DNA of 64,000 nt from Conus ventricosus (GCA_018398815.1 CM031622.1:14400972-14464971); one strand, 5' to 3'. Counted from the stretch's first letter, positions 10,480 through 23,102 are shown. Made by a program: numbers and translations. Notes: a model not told the origin generated them from the letters alone.

Positions 10480-13400
10480 TCTTCATAATTTTAATGAGAC
10501 ATTGTGGCATATTGAACAACTTGATCACTTTCTTTGCACCCTCTTCATAATTTTAATGAGACATTGTGGCATATTGAACAACTTGACCATTCTCCCCTTT
10601 TTTATGACCACTTCATTTTAAGACTTGTGGCATATTGCACTACTTCATAATTTACTTGCCCTTAAAACTTTAATAGACATTGGCATATTAACAACTTGAG
10701 CAATTTCTTTTTAGCACCCTCTTCATTTTTAAAAACCATTTGTGATGATTGAACAAAACTTATCACTTTCTTTGCACCCTCTTCATAATTTTAATGAGGA
10801 CATTGTGGCATATTGAACAACTTACACTTTTTTTTGCACCCTCTCAAATTTTATATTGAGACAATTGTGGCATATTTAATTTGTACCTTCTTTGAAACTT
10901 GATAATTTTAATGATACAATTGTGCATTTTGAACACTTGATCATTTAGAATCTTTGCAACACTTCTTTCAATTTAATGTTAATGGGATTTGAACAATTGA
11001 CACTTGCTTCAACTCTTATCTTTTAAATTACAATGGGCAATTTGACACTTGATTCCTTTCTTTGCCCCTCTTCATAATTTTAATGAGACAATTGGTGGCA
11101 TATTGCCAACTTGATCACTTCTTTGCACCCTCTTCATAATTTTAATGAGACAATTGTGCATATTAACAACTTGATCACTTTCTTTGCACCCCTTCATAAT
11201 TTTAATGAGACAATTTGTGCTAATTGAACAACTTGATCACTTTCTTTGCACCCTCTTCCTTTTTAATGAGACAATTGTGGCATTAACAACTTTCCCTTAT
11301 TTTTTAGCACCACTTCATGATTTTAATGAGACAATTGTGGCATTTGAACAATTGATCCTTTCTTTGACACCTCTACATATTTAATGAGACAATTGTGGCA
11401 TTTGAACAACTTGATCACATTTCTTTGACAACCTCTCATATGTTAATAGACATTTGTGGCTATTAAAATGATCAATTTCTTGCACCTCTTCATAATTTAT
11501 AATGAGGCACCTTGTATTTGAACAACTGTCACTTTCTTTGCACCCTTTCATATTTTATTGCACCTTCATATTTAACCTTGTCATTTTTAACCCTTCAAAT
11601 TTATGAACCTTGTGGCATATTGAAACATTGAGACTTTTTGCAACCCTTATAATTTTGAACAATTGTGGCATATTGAACAATTGATGCATTTTTGACTTTC
11701 CCTCTTCTAATTTTAAGAGACAATTGTGGCATATTGAACAACTTGATCACTTTCTTTGCACCCTCTTCATAATTTTAATGAGACAATTGTGGCATATTGA
11801 ACAACTTGATCACTTTCTTTGCACCCTCTTCATAATTTTAATGAGACATTTGCATATTGAACAACTTTGATCACTTTCTTTGCCCCCTTTCATAATTTTA
11901 ATGAGACAATTTGGATTAAACTTGATCACTTTTTTGCCTCTTCAAATTTTATGAGCAATTTGGCATATTGAACAACTTATCATTTTTACACCCTTTTCAT
12001 AATTTTAATGAGACAATTGTGGCATTTGAAAACTTTATCACTTTTTGACCCTTTCTAATTTTAATGAGACAATTGTGCTATTGAACAACTTGATCACTTT
12101 TCATTGACAATTTCATAATTTTATGAACAATTTGGCTATTGAACAACTTCACTTTTTTGCACCCTCTTCATAATTTTAAGAGACAATTGGCATTTTAACC
12201 CTTTCACATTTCTTGACCCTCTTCAAATTTGAGACAATTGTGGCATATTGACCATCTTAATTTTTATGCACATCTTGATATTTTAATGGGCAATTGGGCA
12301 TTTGAACAACTTGATCACTTTTTTGCACGTTTAATTTTCATTGACACTTTCATATTTTACAAATTTCTTTGCACAACTTATACTTTTATGACCTTTGCAT
12401 ATTGAATCAACTTGATGCATTTAAACTTGATCTTTCTTTACCCTTTTACAATTTGATATTGAACAATTGGCACTTATTGTACAACTTGTCAATTTTAATT
12501 AGCACCTTTTATATTGAATAACTTGTGGCATTTGACCCTTTCCTTATTTGACCTCTTACAATTTTGGAATTGAATTGAAACAACTTGATCACTTTCTTCA
12601 ACCCTCTCATAATTTTAGAGAAATTGGCATATTAAACAACTTGATCCTTTCTTTCACCCTCTTCTTTTATGAAATGTAATTGAACTATTTCATTTTTCAC
12701 CCTCTTCATAATTTTAATGAAAATGGGTAAATTGAAATTGATCACTTTCTTTCCTCTTCATATTTTTAATGAGACAATTGTGGAATATGAACAACTTGAT
12801 CACTTTCTTTGCACCCTCTTCATAATTTTGAGACATTGTGGCATATTGAACAACTTGATCACTTCTTGCACCCTCTCATAATTTTAATGAGACAATTTGG
12901 CATTGAACAACTTGATCACTTTCTTTCACCTCTTCATAATTTTAATGAGACAATGTGCATATTGAACAACTTGATCACTTTCTTTGCACCTTTCATAATG
13001 TTAATGAGACATTTGGCATATTGAACACTTGATCATTCTTTGCACCCTCTTCATAATTTTATAGAACAATTGTGGCATATTGAACAACTTGATCACTTTC
13101 TTTGCACCCTCTTCTAATTTGAATGAGCAATTTGGCATATGAACACTTGATCACTTTCATTTCATTTGCAAATTTAATTGAACAATTTGGCATATGAACA
13201 ACTTGATATTTCTTTGCACCTTTCATTTTTAATGAGACATGTGCATATGAATACATATCACATTTCTTGCACCCTCTTCATAATTTTATGGAAATTGTGG
13301 CAAATTGACCCTTATTCAAATTTTTGACCCTCTTCATATTTTAATAGACAATTTTGGGATTATGAACAATTGATCACTTTCTTTCACCCCTTCATAATTT

Positions 13401-14562
13401 TAATGAGACAATTGTGGCTATTGAACAACTTGATCACTTTCTTTGCACCTCTTCTATTTAATGAGACAATTGTGGCATATTGAACAACTTGATCACTTTC
13501 TTTGCGCCCTCTTCATAATTTTAATGAGACAATTGTGGCATATTGAACAACTTGATCACTTTCTTTGCGCCCTCTTCATAATTTTAATGAGACAATTGTG
13601 GCATATTGAACAACTTGATCACTTTCTTTGCGCCCTCTTCATAATTTTAATGAGACAATTGTGGCCATATTGAACAACTTGATCACTTTCTTTGCGCCCT
13701 CTTCATAATTTTAATAGACATTTGTGGCATATTGACAACTTGATCACTTCTTTGCGCCTCTTCATATTTTAATGAGACAATTGTGGCATATTGAACAATT
13801 TGATCATTTCTTTGCGCCCTCTTCATAATTTTAATGAGACAATTGTGGCATATTGAACAACTTGATCACTTTCTTTGCGCCCTCTTCATAATTTTTAATG
13901 AGACAATTGTGGCATATTGAACAACTTGATCACTTTCTTTGCACCCTCTTCATAATTTTAATGAGACAATTGTGGCATATTGACAAACTTGATCACTTTC
14001 TTTGCGCCCTCTTCATAATTTTAATGAGACAATTGTGGCATATTGAACAACTTGATCACTTTCTTTGCGCCCTCTTCAAAATTTTTTAATGAGACAATTG
14101 TGGCATATTGAACCACTTGATCACTTTCTTTGCGCCCTCTTCATAATTTTAATGAGACAATTGTGGCATATTGAACAACTTGATCACTTTCTTTGCACCC
14201 TCTTCATAATTTTAATGAGACAATTGTGGCATATTGAACAACTTGATCACTTCTTTGCGCCCTCTTCATAATTTTAATGAGACAATTGTGGCATATTGAA
14301 CAACTTGATCACTTTCTTTGCGCCCTCTTCATAATTTTAATGAGACATTGTGGCATATTGAACAACTTGATCACTTTCTTTGCGCCTCTTCATAATTTTA
14401 ATGAGACAATTGTGGCATATTGAACAACTTGATCACTTTCTTTGCACCCTCTTCATAATTTTAATGAGACAATTGTGGCATATTGAACAACTTGATCACT
14501 TTCTTTGCACCCTCTTCATAATTTTAATGAGACAATTGGTGGCATATTGAACAACTTGAGGT
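10480..14562. repeat. 63-bp satellite array, about 65 copies
   Basis: Unit tag TTAATGAGACAATTGTGGCA with exact 63-bp spacing at 13500-14540. Copies at both ends and around 11.7-11.9 kb are nearly identical, while 10.6-11.7 and 11.9-13.4 kb are riddled with one- to several-base deletions. Sixty-three is a multiple of 3, so intact copies give a 21-residue open period. A G/A variant (TTTGCGCCC or TTTGCACCC) subdivides the copies. Confidence 0.96.
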
Positions 14563-14781
14563 TGTCTCTCCATGAAAATGATTCTAATGGTGTTCATTTC
14601 TTGCCGAGTTCACTCGTATTTTTTTTAAGCCTACCTTCAACATCAGAACTGACTTACTTTGTTTTTTCTAACATGAAGCAAAAACGATCTTCAAGATTTG
14701 CTGTTTCGGTTTGTAGGTGTTGTAACTGTGTTTTCATCACTCCCAGTCTTTGCCCAAGCGAATTGAAATGTGTCTTGAACC
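14563..14781. other. Unique spacer, nothing identified
   Basis: Ordinary AT-rich sequence between satellite and SINE with no convincing coding or RNA feature. Confidence 0.5.
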
Positions 14782-15151
14782 AGCCACCGTGGCGAAGTGG
14801 TTAGCGTCGCGGACTCCCGGCTGGGAGGTCGTGGGTTCGAATCCCATCAGTCATGTGGGTTTTTCTACCCCGACCGGCTCCTACCCAGAGTTGAGTTTGC
14901 TGCGGACCCAGCTGGAAAGACTGGGACCACAAAGTGGAGTTTCATCCACTTAATGGATGCGTTTCTGAGAGTGTTGCTCAAATTTCCTGACCAACACTGC
15001 AGGTGCCTGCATCTCTCGGGCTTGGTTGACGCCGGGATATATTATGAAAGGAAGCATAGAGTACAGCCCTGTCATGTAGTCTCAGACCGAAATGGAAATC
15101 CGTAGCATCATCTTAATCATCCTCATTCTCATCGATCAGCATAAAAAAAAA
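14782..15151 (+). mobile_element. tRNA-derived SINE with poly(A) end
   Basis: Box A TGGCGAAGTGG and box B GGTTCGAATCC (14834-14844) give a Pol III promoter head. A body of about 280 bp follows, ending in A9 (15143-15151). The anticodon arm does not pair as a true tRNA would. It is a different family from the SINE at 6910, with no (ATT)n tail. Confidence 0.8.
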
Positions 15152-15182
15152 GTCTCAAATTCTGTGGCCCTTCATGCCCTGC

Positions 15183-15830
15183 CAGACCTGTTTACCCCCT
15201 TGGCTACCCAAGTGTAATCCCAAATACTGAAAAGTGTAATCTTATGGGGGAAAAGTGTAATCGAAGGCGCTTGTGAGAAGCCGTGCCCACATGTCTCTTA
15301 CAATCGAACATTCCGCCATGTTCACAGCTGAAGTCCGACTTGCATATGCTACAATGCACATATCCCGGCCCTTTTCTTGATGGGAAAAGACAGTTATACT
15401 TGTCATGGTATACCTGGCGGTATTTTTGAGTAACTCGTGCCTTTTTTGGTTTCTCAGGAACTGTTTCTTCCATAACACGGCAATCAGAATCGTCGTCTGT
15501 CTCATGCTGAGCACGCTTTGACGCCATCTTTGATAATGATGTCAACCCGCGAAAGTTATCTCCCTTACTAAAACGTTCAACCTCATGCCTGCCCGCAATG
15601 CTGGCTTTCGGTTACACCGATATGAAGGAATAACTGAACACTGTAACTTTCGCAGGCGGCACAGTGAGTGAACGGGCCATCGCGTTGTTGAACCGACGAG
15701 AATGATTGCTTTCGAAAAGTGTAGTTTTGGCGATCCGCGTGGCGGAATTTAATGTTTGAAGGCGTAATGGCGTAATTGGAGGTTTGAAATCGTGATTTAT
15801 TACGCCAAAGGCGTAAAGTAAACAGGTCTG
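15183..15830 (-). mobile_element. hAT-like TIR element with 6-bp target duplication, copy A
   Basis: Perfect 13-bp terminal inverted repeats CAGACCTGTTTAC at both ends. The 6-bp direct repeat CCCTGC lies immediately outside (15177-15182 and 15831-15836). It is 648 bp long and holds only the first exon-like part of a transposase on the minus strand, so it is a deletion derivative. Left end contains three GTGTAATC-type motifs (15212-15262), candidate subterminal binding sites. Related to 21674-23096 and 59189-60258. Confidence 0.87.
15204..15527 (-). pseudogene. Transposase N-terminal exon with BED-like zinc finger
   Basis: Starts MASKRAQHETDDDSD at 15527 in a YY1-like ATGGCG context. A basic stretch (KPKKARVTQKYRQVYHDKY) leads to a finger with C-x2-C-x16-H-x5-H spacing (CSICKSD to HVGTASH), the layout of BED or hAT-type N-terminal DNA-binding domains. 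After the finger the frame runs into the terminal inverted repeat and stops at 15204, so the catalytic domain is missing. The matching exon at 59541-59917 has identical finger spacing and the same MASKRA start. Confidence 0.7.
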
Positions 15831-15836
15831 CCCTGC

Positions 15837-16326
15837 TCTCATGGTGACCTCAATTTCGATGTCCTCTCCACGTCTGTGGTCTTGGTTTGGTTCCATCGGG
15901 GTCACCGGTATCGGCGAGTCCATGGGGGCTGTCATTGGACGGACATGGTGGCGCCCTCCGGGAGAGCTCACGAACGCCGGCTCTGCAACTAAGCAATTAT
16001 TGTCGTCAGTAGGGGGCTTAGTAGGTGGTGTCCTGCATGTGTTAGATCAGAACAGGCGCCACTGAACACCACCGAAGTGACTCGGCAGCAGTGCAGTGTC
16101 TCCTCCAGTGGGTTGCCTCTTGACGACTTGACATTGACTGCTCCCTATGGATTGCCGGTGCTGGGGCTGCGGCGGGGCCGACCGGGCTGTGGCTGTGGAC
16201 GGGGTGTGAACGAGCGGCATGGGTGCACTGCCTCTGAGGAGGCGCAGAGGTTGGGACAGCAAAACAAAAACAAAAAAAAATGAAACACTCTAAACAAGAA
16301 AACACGTCTTTCTTCAACCTTTGACC

Positions 16327-16328
<2 letters not shown>
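15837..16328. other. GC-rich non-coding sequence, possibly an old repeat
   Basis: No convincing ORF. GC content is higher than its surroundings, and it ends in an A-rich stretch (AAACAAAAACAAAAAAAAATG) before the GA microsatellite, as the end of a retroposed copy might. I cannot assign a family. Confidence 0.3.
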
Positions 16329-16390
<62 letters not shown>

Positions 16391-16729
16391 CAGCTGGGCA
16401 CAGTATCTCACTTAAACCGAGGATGTCCGTTGTTGATGGCCTCATCAGGAAAAAAGATGGACCTAGAGGCTCCACGCTCAGGATCAGGAGAGGCAGAAGG
16501 GGAGGTGAATTCTCCCACCCCTAACCTACACAAAAACGTTCAAGTTTCCCCATAACAGGGTGCCAATGTCCTTTGATCCACAATCTTCACAGACCTAACA
16601 TTCAGATACAAATTTGTGTGTGTGTGTGTGTGTGTGTGCGTGTGCGAGTTGTGTATTGTGTACATGCATATGGGCAAGTGTGTGTGTAGTAGTACTTCAG
16701 TATTACGTCTGTTCACGTATGTGATATTA

Positions 16730-16788
<59 letters not shown>

Positions 16789-16991
16789 TGCATAAATGTC
16801 TGTGACTATGTGTTCGCATAATGTGATTACCTATATGCATGCAAGTATGCAAATGTCCCTCTAAGCAGTGTGTGTATGAGTGTGTGTATGTGAGGTGTGC
16901 ATGTGTATGTGTGCGAGTGTATTTTGTGTGAAGTGTGAGTGTGTGTGTGTGTGAGTGCTCATTTGTGTGTGTATGTGTGTGCAAGTGCATG

Positions 16992-17061
<70 letters not shown>
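16329..17061. repeat. Microsatellite cluster: (GA)n, (GT)n, (GA)n, (GT)n
   Basis: Pure GA run at 16329-16383, GT-rich 16613-16690, GA 16736-16789, and GT-rich 16865-17061 with a pure stretch at 16995-17060. The segment 16390-16612 between them is unique and featureless. Confidence 0.95.
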
Positions 17062-17062
<1 letters not shown>

Positions 17063-17415
17063 CGTGAATCTAGATTTTTACTCAGAACAAAGCCATGTTA
17101 TTTCTTGGCATCAAACTGTATCATGAAAATTAATGTGAGATTTACCTCATCCCATATTAATTCTATGCTTATCTCATTTTTTCAAGGTAGTTTCTTCTTT
17201 TTAGTTTTGAGCCCTTTCCCTAATGGTTATCACGGCAGGCAGAACTCCAGTTTCTACCAAGTAAGTATAGAAGAAAACAAGTGACAAACAATAAATAAAT
17301 AAACAAATAAACTAACAAACAAACAAAAACAGGAATACCACAGAATTAAGGGGGAAAACCCTTTTAATCACACATTTATTCCTCTGACTCAGTTTGATTA
17401 AAACAGTGATGCATA

Positions 17416-17489
17416 TGTACACTACTCAAATGGAGTACACTACTCAAATGGAGTACACTACTCAAATGGAGTACACTACTCAAATGGAG
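17416..17489. repeat. 18-bp minisatellite, four copies
   Basis: TACACTACTCAAATGGAG repeated four times head to tail. Confidence 0.95.
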
Positions 17490-18668
17490 CGAACATGAAA
17501 AAAGTCCTCACGGTTAGCGAGATCTATTGAAAGATGGTCTGTTTGCCAACAGTATAGAAATACACACACCACACAACAAAAGTTGGACAGCATGTATGTC
17601 TATGCACCACATCAACATCAAGTGCGTCCATTTTCACCACCTGATGCAAGAGCTGGAAACTCGACCAAACTCTGCAGCAAATTATCTGAAATATGTTCTC
17701 CACAGAATACAACGGACTGCATTTTGACGAAAGTATTCTTCTACTTGTGTCATTGGTCGATTTAAAGGGAATTCACTCTTACACACCAAGCACAAATACC
17801 TAGCACCCCCTACACACACACACACACTCACACACACAAAAGACATCAAAGCAGGCATTTTCATTTCCATGAAACAAACTTTGTCATCAGACAATAACGC
17901 TATAATCAAATCACCATCTAACGAAACCCCCAACCCCCACCCCCCCACCCCCAACACCACTTTCCCGCACCCACACACACAAAAAAAAAAAACATACAGT
18001 ATGAGGAATCCTGAAAAACATACTGGCTCAAAGAATTTGCTTGATTAGAACAACAAGACCACAAGTCAGTCTGATAAAACTGTGCAGCAGCCCACACAAA
18101 GTCGGCTCCTGATAACAAACGAGGAAAATGTTTTCACTGCCTGATCATCAAACTTTTCAACATACAAGAGACCCACACTTGCCTAGCTGTAACACTATTT
18201 CACTGGGTCATGTCATCTGCAGAAAAAAACAACTGAGAAGACACACCAAATCATATGATATTCGCTTACTCCAGGCAGCATGGCACACAAAGAAAAGAGC
18301 TTCAAAATGATTTCCTTGTATTTATCTTCCATGCTTGGAATAAAGACTAAATTGTGCTAGACTTGACCCAATTACCCCATGTTCAGGTTGAGTGCAGACG
18401 GCTGAATACGTTCATGTGTGCCCAACCAGAGGCAAGCAGCTGGCGGAAAAGGCTTTGAAAGAAATGTTAACAATGAGAAAGTGGGCATACTTATGTGAAG
18501 TCTGGAAAAGCTGCCACAGTTTGACTCTAGGTGATCCAGAGACTTGGACAAAATCCAGGAAGCAATGCACTTTCTACTACTGTAATCTTTGAAGTTCTAT
18601 TCCGTCCATTAGGAGCTTGAAAGTATTTTTCAAGGCCACCTTTGTAGGTCCACATCACACCACCCTAC
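17490..18668. other. Unique AT-rich DNA, no gene identified
   Basis: Only short scattered open frames and a CA/C-rich patch at 17811-17990. It could be intronic or intergenic. Confidence 0.5.
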
Positions 18669-18772
18669 CTCCCTCTTTGAGACTACAGAATCCAAGAGTC
18701 CTGACTTCTTCGGCAGCCCCCTGGGCACTTTGGAAGAGACTCCCTTGCTGGAAGCACCCTTGCCATTTACTC
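18669..18772 (-). CDS. Candidate internal exon, unknown protein
   Basis: Minus strand: a good acceptor (TTTCCTCCTCCCAG) precedes an open stretch reading NGKGASSKGVSSKVPRGLPK then KSGLLDSVVSKRE, followed by the donor-like AG/GTAGGG. Composition is Ser/Lys-rich. No domain is recognised and a chance exon is quite possible. Confidence 0.25.
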
Positions 18773-18842
18773 CTGGGAGGAGGAAATACTGATGAATAAA
18801 GATACAGAGAAAAAGAGAAGCATGCAAAAATAAAAGAACTTG

Positions 18843-19650
18843 TTAACTCTCTGGGGATGAAGGGCCCCTATCGGGCCCCAACTCGTACACGCATTTCAGA
18901 CGAAGGGCCCTGATCGGGGGTTTTGTACAATTTTGAATTTTTGGAGTAGCACCCGCCTCGCGGATGACATGTTAATCTAATTAGAATATCATTGACCTTT
19001 CCCCTTTCGAAAGCAGCTAATGGTTCATGAAATTTTCGCTGAGCGAGCGAGCCACTGGGCATTTTTGTTAGTCACTGTTCATCTGTTCAATATATGTCTA
19101 CAATGGCGTCTCAACTCAGTACTACTCCACAGCGAAGCCCAGACATATGTCGCTGTAGTCAGCGATTTATGGCCTTAGAAGTGTTAAAATCACCTCAGAC
19201 TGATGGTTCAGACATTGAGGAAGACTTTGACGACAGTAATGAGGATTTCTATTGAAAGTGGAGTTGAGAGAAGTTCCGATTCTGAACTCAGTCTGGCGGC
19301 ACCGATAGCTGATGCGAGTGACAAGAGTGGAGAGGGTGGTGGTAGTAACGATCGCACAACACAGTCCAAGCAGAGAGGACAGCGGGTGCCAGACATGACA
19401 GAGGAAGGGATTTTACGGTTCATGATGCAGGACCGGCATGAAGTGTGCCAGACATGACAGAGGAAGGGATTTTACGGTTCATGATGCAGGACTGGCATGA
19501 AGATTGTTTATTTGTTCTGCTGTGCCACCTTTCACTGGCTTACTCACATCACCAGAATGCCACACCCCTTCACTGTCTTCTTCGGCTGAAAATGCATCGT
19601 CTGCCACATGTGGTCAAGTCCGGGCTTCCTGGCAAGGTGCGTACATTTCA
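18843..19650 (+). mobile_element. piggyBac-like element, 5' fragment
   Basis: A TTAA (18843-18846) is followed by CTCTCTGGGGATGAAGGGCC and two imperfect copies of a GAAGGGCCC-TATCGGGCCCC motif, a plausible subterminal repeat. An ATG at 19103 opens MASQLSTTPQRSPDICRCSQ and then an acidic run (SDIEEDFDDSNEDFY), typical of piggyBac N-termini. One frame change near 19253 leads to SGVERSSDSELSLAAPIADA and PDMTEEGILRFMMQD. A 59-bp direct duplication (19387-19503) breaks it. No catalytic domain or right end is found; the 58-bp array starts where the rest should be. Confidence 0.5.
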
Positions 19651-19654
19651 TTGC

Positions 19655-21316
19655 GTTATCATCCTATAACTGTTAGGGCTTTTTTCTATCTCACTCACAC
19701 AGGTATCATTATGTTATCATCCTGTAACTGTTAGGGCTTTTTTCTATCTCACTCACACAGGTATCATTATGTTATCATCCTGTAACTGTTAGGGCTTTTT
19801 TCTATCTCACTCACACAGGTATCATTATGTTATCATCCTGTAACTGTTAGGGCTTTTTTCTATCTCACTCACACAGGTATCATTATGTTATCATCCTGTA
19901 ACTGTTAGGGCTTTTTTCTATCTCACACAGGTATCATTATGTTATCATCCTGTAACTGTTAGGGCTTTTTTCTATCTCACTCACACAGGTATCATTATGT
20001 TATCCTGTAAACTGTTAGGGCTTTTTTCTATCTCACTCACACAGGTATCATTATGTTATCATCCTGTAACTGTTAGGGCTTTTTTCTATCTCACTCACAC
20101 AGGTATCATTATGTTATCATCCTGTAACTATTAGGGCTTTTTTCTATCTCACTCACACAGGTATCATTATGTTATCATCCTGTAACTGTTAGGGCTTTTT
20201 TCTCACTCACACAGGTATCATTATGTTATCATCCTATAACTGTTAGGGCTTTTTTCTATCTCACTCACACAGGTATCATTATGTTATCATCCTATAACTG
20301 CTAGGGCTTTTTTCTATCTCACTCACACAGGTATCATTATGTTATCATCCTGTAACTGTTAGGGCTTTTTTCTATCTCACTCACACAGGTATCATTATGT
20401 TATCATCCTGTAACTGTTAGGGCTTTTTTCTATCTCACTCACACAGGTATCATTATGTTATCATCCTGTAACTGTTAGGGCTTTTTTCTATCTCACTCAC
20501 ACAGGTATCATTATGTTATCATCCTGTAACTGTTAGGGCTTTTTTCTATCTCACTCACACAGGTATCATTATGTTATCATCCTGTAATGTTAGGGCTTTT
20601 TTCTCACTCACACAGGTATCATTATGTTATCATCCTATAACTGTTAGGGCTTTTTTCTATCTCACTCACACAGGTATCATTATGTTATCATCCTATAACT
20701 GTTAGGGCTTTTTTCTATCTCACTCACACAGGTATCATTATGTTATCATCCTATAACTGTTAGGGCTTTTTTCTATCTCACTCACACAGGTATCATTATG
20801 TTATCATCCTATAACTGTTAGGGCTTTTTTCTATCTCACTCACACAGGTATCATTATGTTATTATCCTATAACTGTTAGGGCTTTTTTCTATCTCACTCA
20901 CACAGGTATCATTATGTTATCATCCTATAACTGTTAGGGCTTTTTTCTATCTCACTCACACAGGTATCATTATGTTATCATCCTATAACTGTTAGGGCTT
21001 TTTTCTATCTCACTCACACAGGTATCATTATGTTATCATCCTATAACTGTTAGGGCTTTTTTCTATCTCACTCACACAGGTATCATTATGTTATCATCCT
21101 ATAACTGTTGGGCTTTTTTTCTATCTCACTCACACAGGTATCATTATGTTATCATCCTATAACGTTAGGGCTTTTTTCTATCTCACTCACACAGGTATCA
21201 TTATGTTATCATCCTATAACTGTTAGGGCTTTTTTCTATCTCACTACACAGGTATCATTATGTTATCACCCTATAACTGTTAGGGCTTTTTTCTATCTCA
21301 CTCACACAGGTATCGG
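19655..21316. repeat. 58-bp minisatellite, about 28 copies, with acceptor-like motif
   Basis: Unit contains CTGTTAGGGC, then TTTTTTCTATCTCACTCACACAG and GTATCATTATG, with 58-bp spacing. Each unit carries a pyrimidine tract ending in CACAG/GT, a good 3' splice-site look-alike on the plus strand, and the array is preceded by a donor-like AAG/GTGCGT at 19637-19645. C/T variants (CCTGTAAC or CCTATAAC) divide the array into a left and a right block. Confidence 0.96.
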
Positions 21317-21667
21317 CGTACACACACACACACACACACATTTATGAAAGTAATTACAATGATAATTACACCATATTGACATATTCTCCTATTTTCAGGA
21401 GACAGCATGGGCGAGTAAAATAAAAAGAAAGCGTTTTTAGATAGATAATGATTTATCTGCAGTTGTGTCAGGTGCTGTTGCTGTTTGCAGTGGATGGATA
21501 GAAAACCAGTCTGTATCACCACCGCCAGGGTCAACCCCTACACCATGACAGATGTGACTGTGACGGACCATTTCCCGTCCAGTCACAAATTTTTATGCAA
21601 CCGGGCAAACCGGAAGGTAGTCGTCCGGATGCCGGTTAAAAAGTTTACCTGACTGCTGCTCACCTGC
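21317..21667. other. (CA)n and unique spacer
   Basis: A short CA run at about 21320-21341, then unique sequence with an imperfect hairpin (GTGACTGTGACGG against CCGTCCAGTCAC, 21554-21585). No gene seen. Confidence 0.5.
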
Positions 21668-21884
21668 GCACTGCAGACCTGTGCACCCCCAGCAAGACAT
21701 CCCAGTATCCAAGCAAATGATTTTCAGTATTTTGGGTGAGCTTTCAGTATTCTGAATGTTTCCAAGACACATATAAAACAAAGTGAAAAAGAAACACGTG
21801 AATTGCCCCGGTCACTCCTTTGTCATAAATCGTCCCAGTACAAGGTGATCACGATGCAGAATCTTCCGACACATCCGAAAATAA

Positions 21885-22500
21885 TCAACAGAAGTTAACA
21901 GTTTGTATGGCCGCACTTTGAATATGGAAATATCATATGGTATCCCTTACTCAAAAGGCAGTCAAAGGCAGTAGAGAAGGTACAAAGAAGGGCTACAAAG
22001 CTACTACGGGAATGCAAAAATATGGATTATGAACAACGGCTAAGATACTTAAACTTACACTCCTTAAAGGTAGACGTATCCGCGGTGATCTGATCGAAGT
22101 ATATAAAATATTTAATGATATGGTGGATGTACAAATAGAGGATTTCTTCAAATTATATACTGATAGTGTTACAAGGAAGCCAGATGGGAAAATCTTCATT
22201 GAACACTGTCAGACTAATAAACGTAAAATGGTTTTTGGAAAGAGAGTAGGCTAACACATCTTTGGAATGATCTACCAACTAACATCACAGTTTGCACAAT
22301 CTACTAACTCATTTAAAAATCTCCTTGATGCGGATCATAAATTCACTAAATTGTTATTTGAATTTGATTAACAAACCAATATGCGCATATGCAACAAACC
22401 AATTCAGAATACTAAACAATACATGGATGGGATTCAAGAAAGGCGCGAGCCTAGGCTACGTATATCAGCCTGTCCCCTACTACTACTACTACTTTAAAAA
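21885..22500 (+). mobile_element. CR1/L2-like LINE 3' fragment nested in copy B
   Basis: Plus-strand codons give the conserved end of RT-type ORF2: KAVEKVQRRATKLLRECKNM, YEQRLRYLNLHSLKGRRIRG, DLIEVYKIFNDMVD and, after a frame change, LWNDLPTNI. The end is a short (CTA)n run at about 22478-22493. Strongly 5' truncated, as usual for this group. Confidence 0.8.
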
Positions 22501-22559
22501 AAATGTGTTTTGGACAAGTCTATTATGTTCACAGCAAGTCACTTATTTGCATACGCTGG

Positions 22560-22684
22560 CTTGAACAGCTGAACTCTTTTTTTTTCCCCCCGAACCACAG
22601 ACTGCCGGTGAACTGTCATTCTCTACGCCGTTTGCCGCAGCAACAATCTCCACCAACACTTGTAGACGCTTCGTCATCCGCCAT
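22560..22684 (-). pseudogene. Remnant transposase 5' exon of copy B
   Basis: ATG at 22684 in AACATGGCGGATGACG opens MADDEASTSVGGDCCCGKRR. After a stop and frame change it reads GGKKKRVQLFKPAY, which aligns with KKGKRQQLFIP of the 59917 exon. No finger survives. Weak but consistent in place and orientation with the other two copies. Confidence 0.4.
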
Positions 22685-23102
22685 GTTTGAACGCACGCGT
22701 ACGAGATACGGAGCACGGCCGCAGTTGCGCATTTCATGACAAAGTCGAGTGACATATGCCAATGTAATGTACACAAGATAACTTCGTTTGCCCTCAATGT
22801 ATAGTCTGCTCATATGATATTATTATCATCTAACGGCAGGGCGAGACCAACGACTTCGCAAAAAAACATTTCGTTCACCTGACAACGGAATTGCATTCTC
22901 CGCGCCTGATTATGTCCCTTAGTTTCACCGCTAAGGTGACTGTGCAAACTGTCAATTTTTGCGGCGGAGATCGAAGCAGCCGATACCGTATTTCGGTGAC
23001 GAGTAAATCCGTATTTTGAGCGCACTATCAGTATTTCCGTATCCCCAGCTTAAATCCGTACTAAATACGGAGAAATACGGGGGGTGCACAGGTCTGGCAC
23101 TG

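Larger units (their letters stand above)
21674..23096 (-). mobile_element. hAT-like TIR element with 6-bp target duplication, copy B
   Basis: Perfect 17-bp inverted repeats CAGACCTGTGCACCCCC at both ends, flanked by GCACTG on each side (21668-21673, 23097-23102). The right subterminal region holds repeated AAATACGG/CCGTATTT motifs (22985-23078). A transposase-like 5' exon lies on the minus strand (22560-22684), and a LINE 3' fragment (about 21885-22500) is nested inside. Same terminal CAGACCTG as the element at 15183. Confidence 0.87.

Noticed and set aside
14782..14850. A genuine tRNA gene
   Set aside because: Boxes A and B are present but the cloverleaf fails, and a poly(A)-ended body follows.
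15183..15830. Classic 8-bp hAT target duplication
   Set aside because: Only six flanking bases match at each of the three elements; bases seven and eight differ.
16042..16524. Open frames across (GA)n
   Set aside because: Ser-Leu or Arg-Glu strings come from the dinucleotide repeat.
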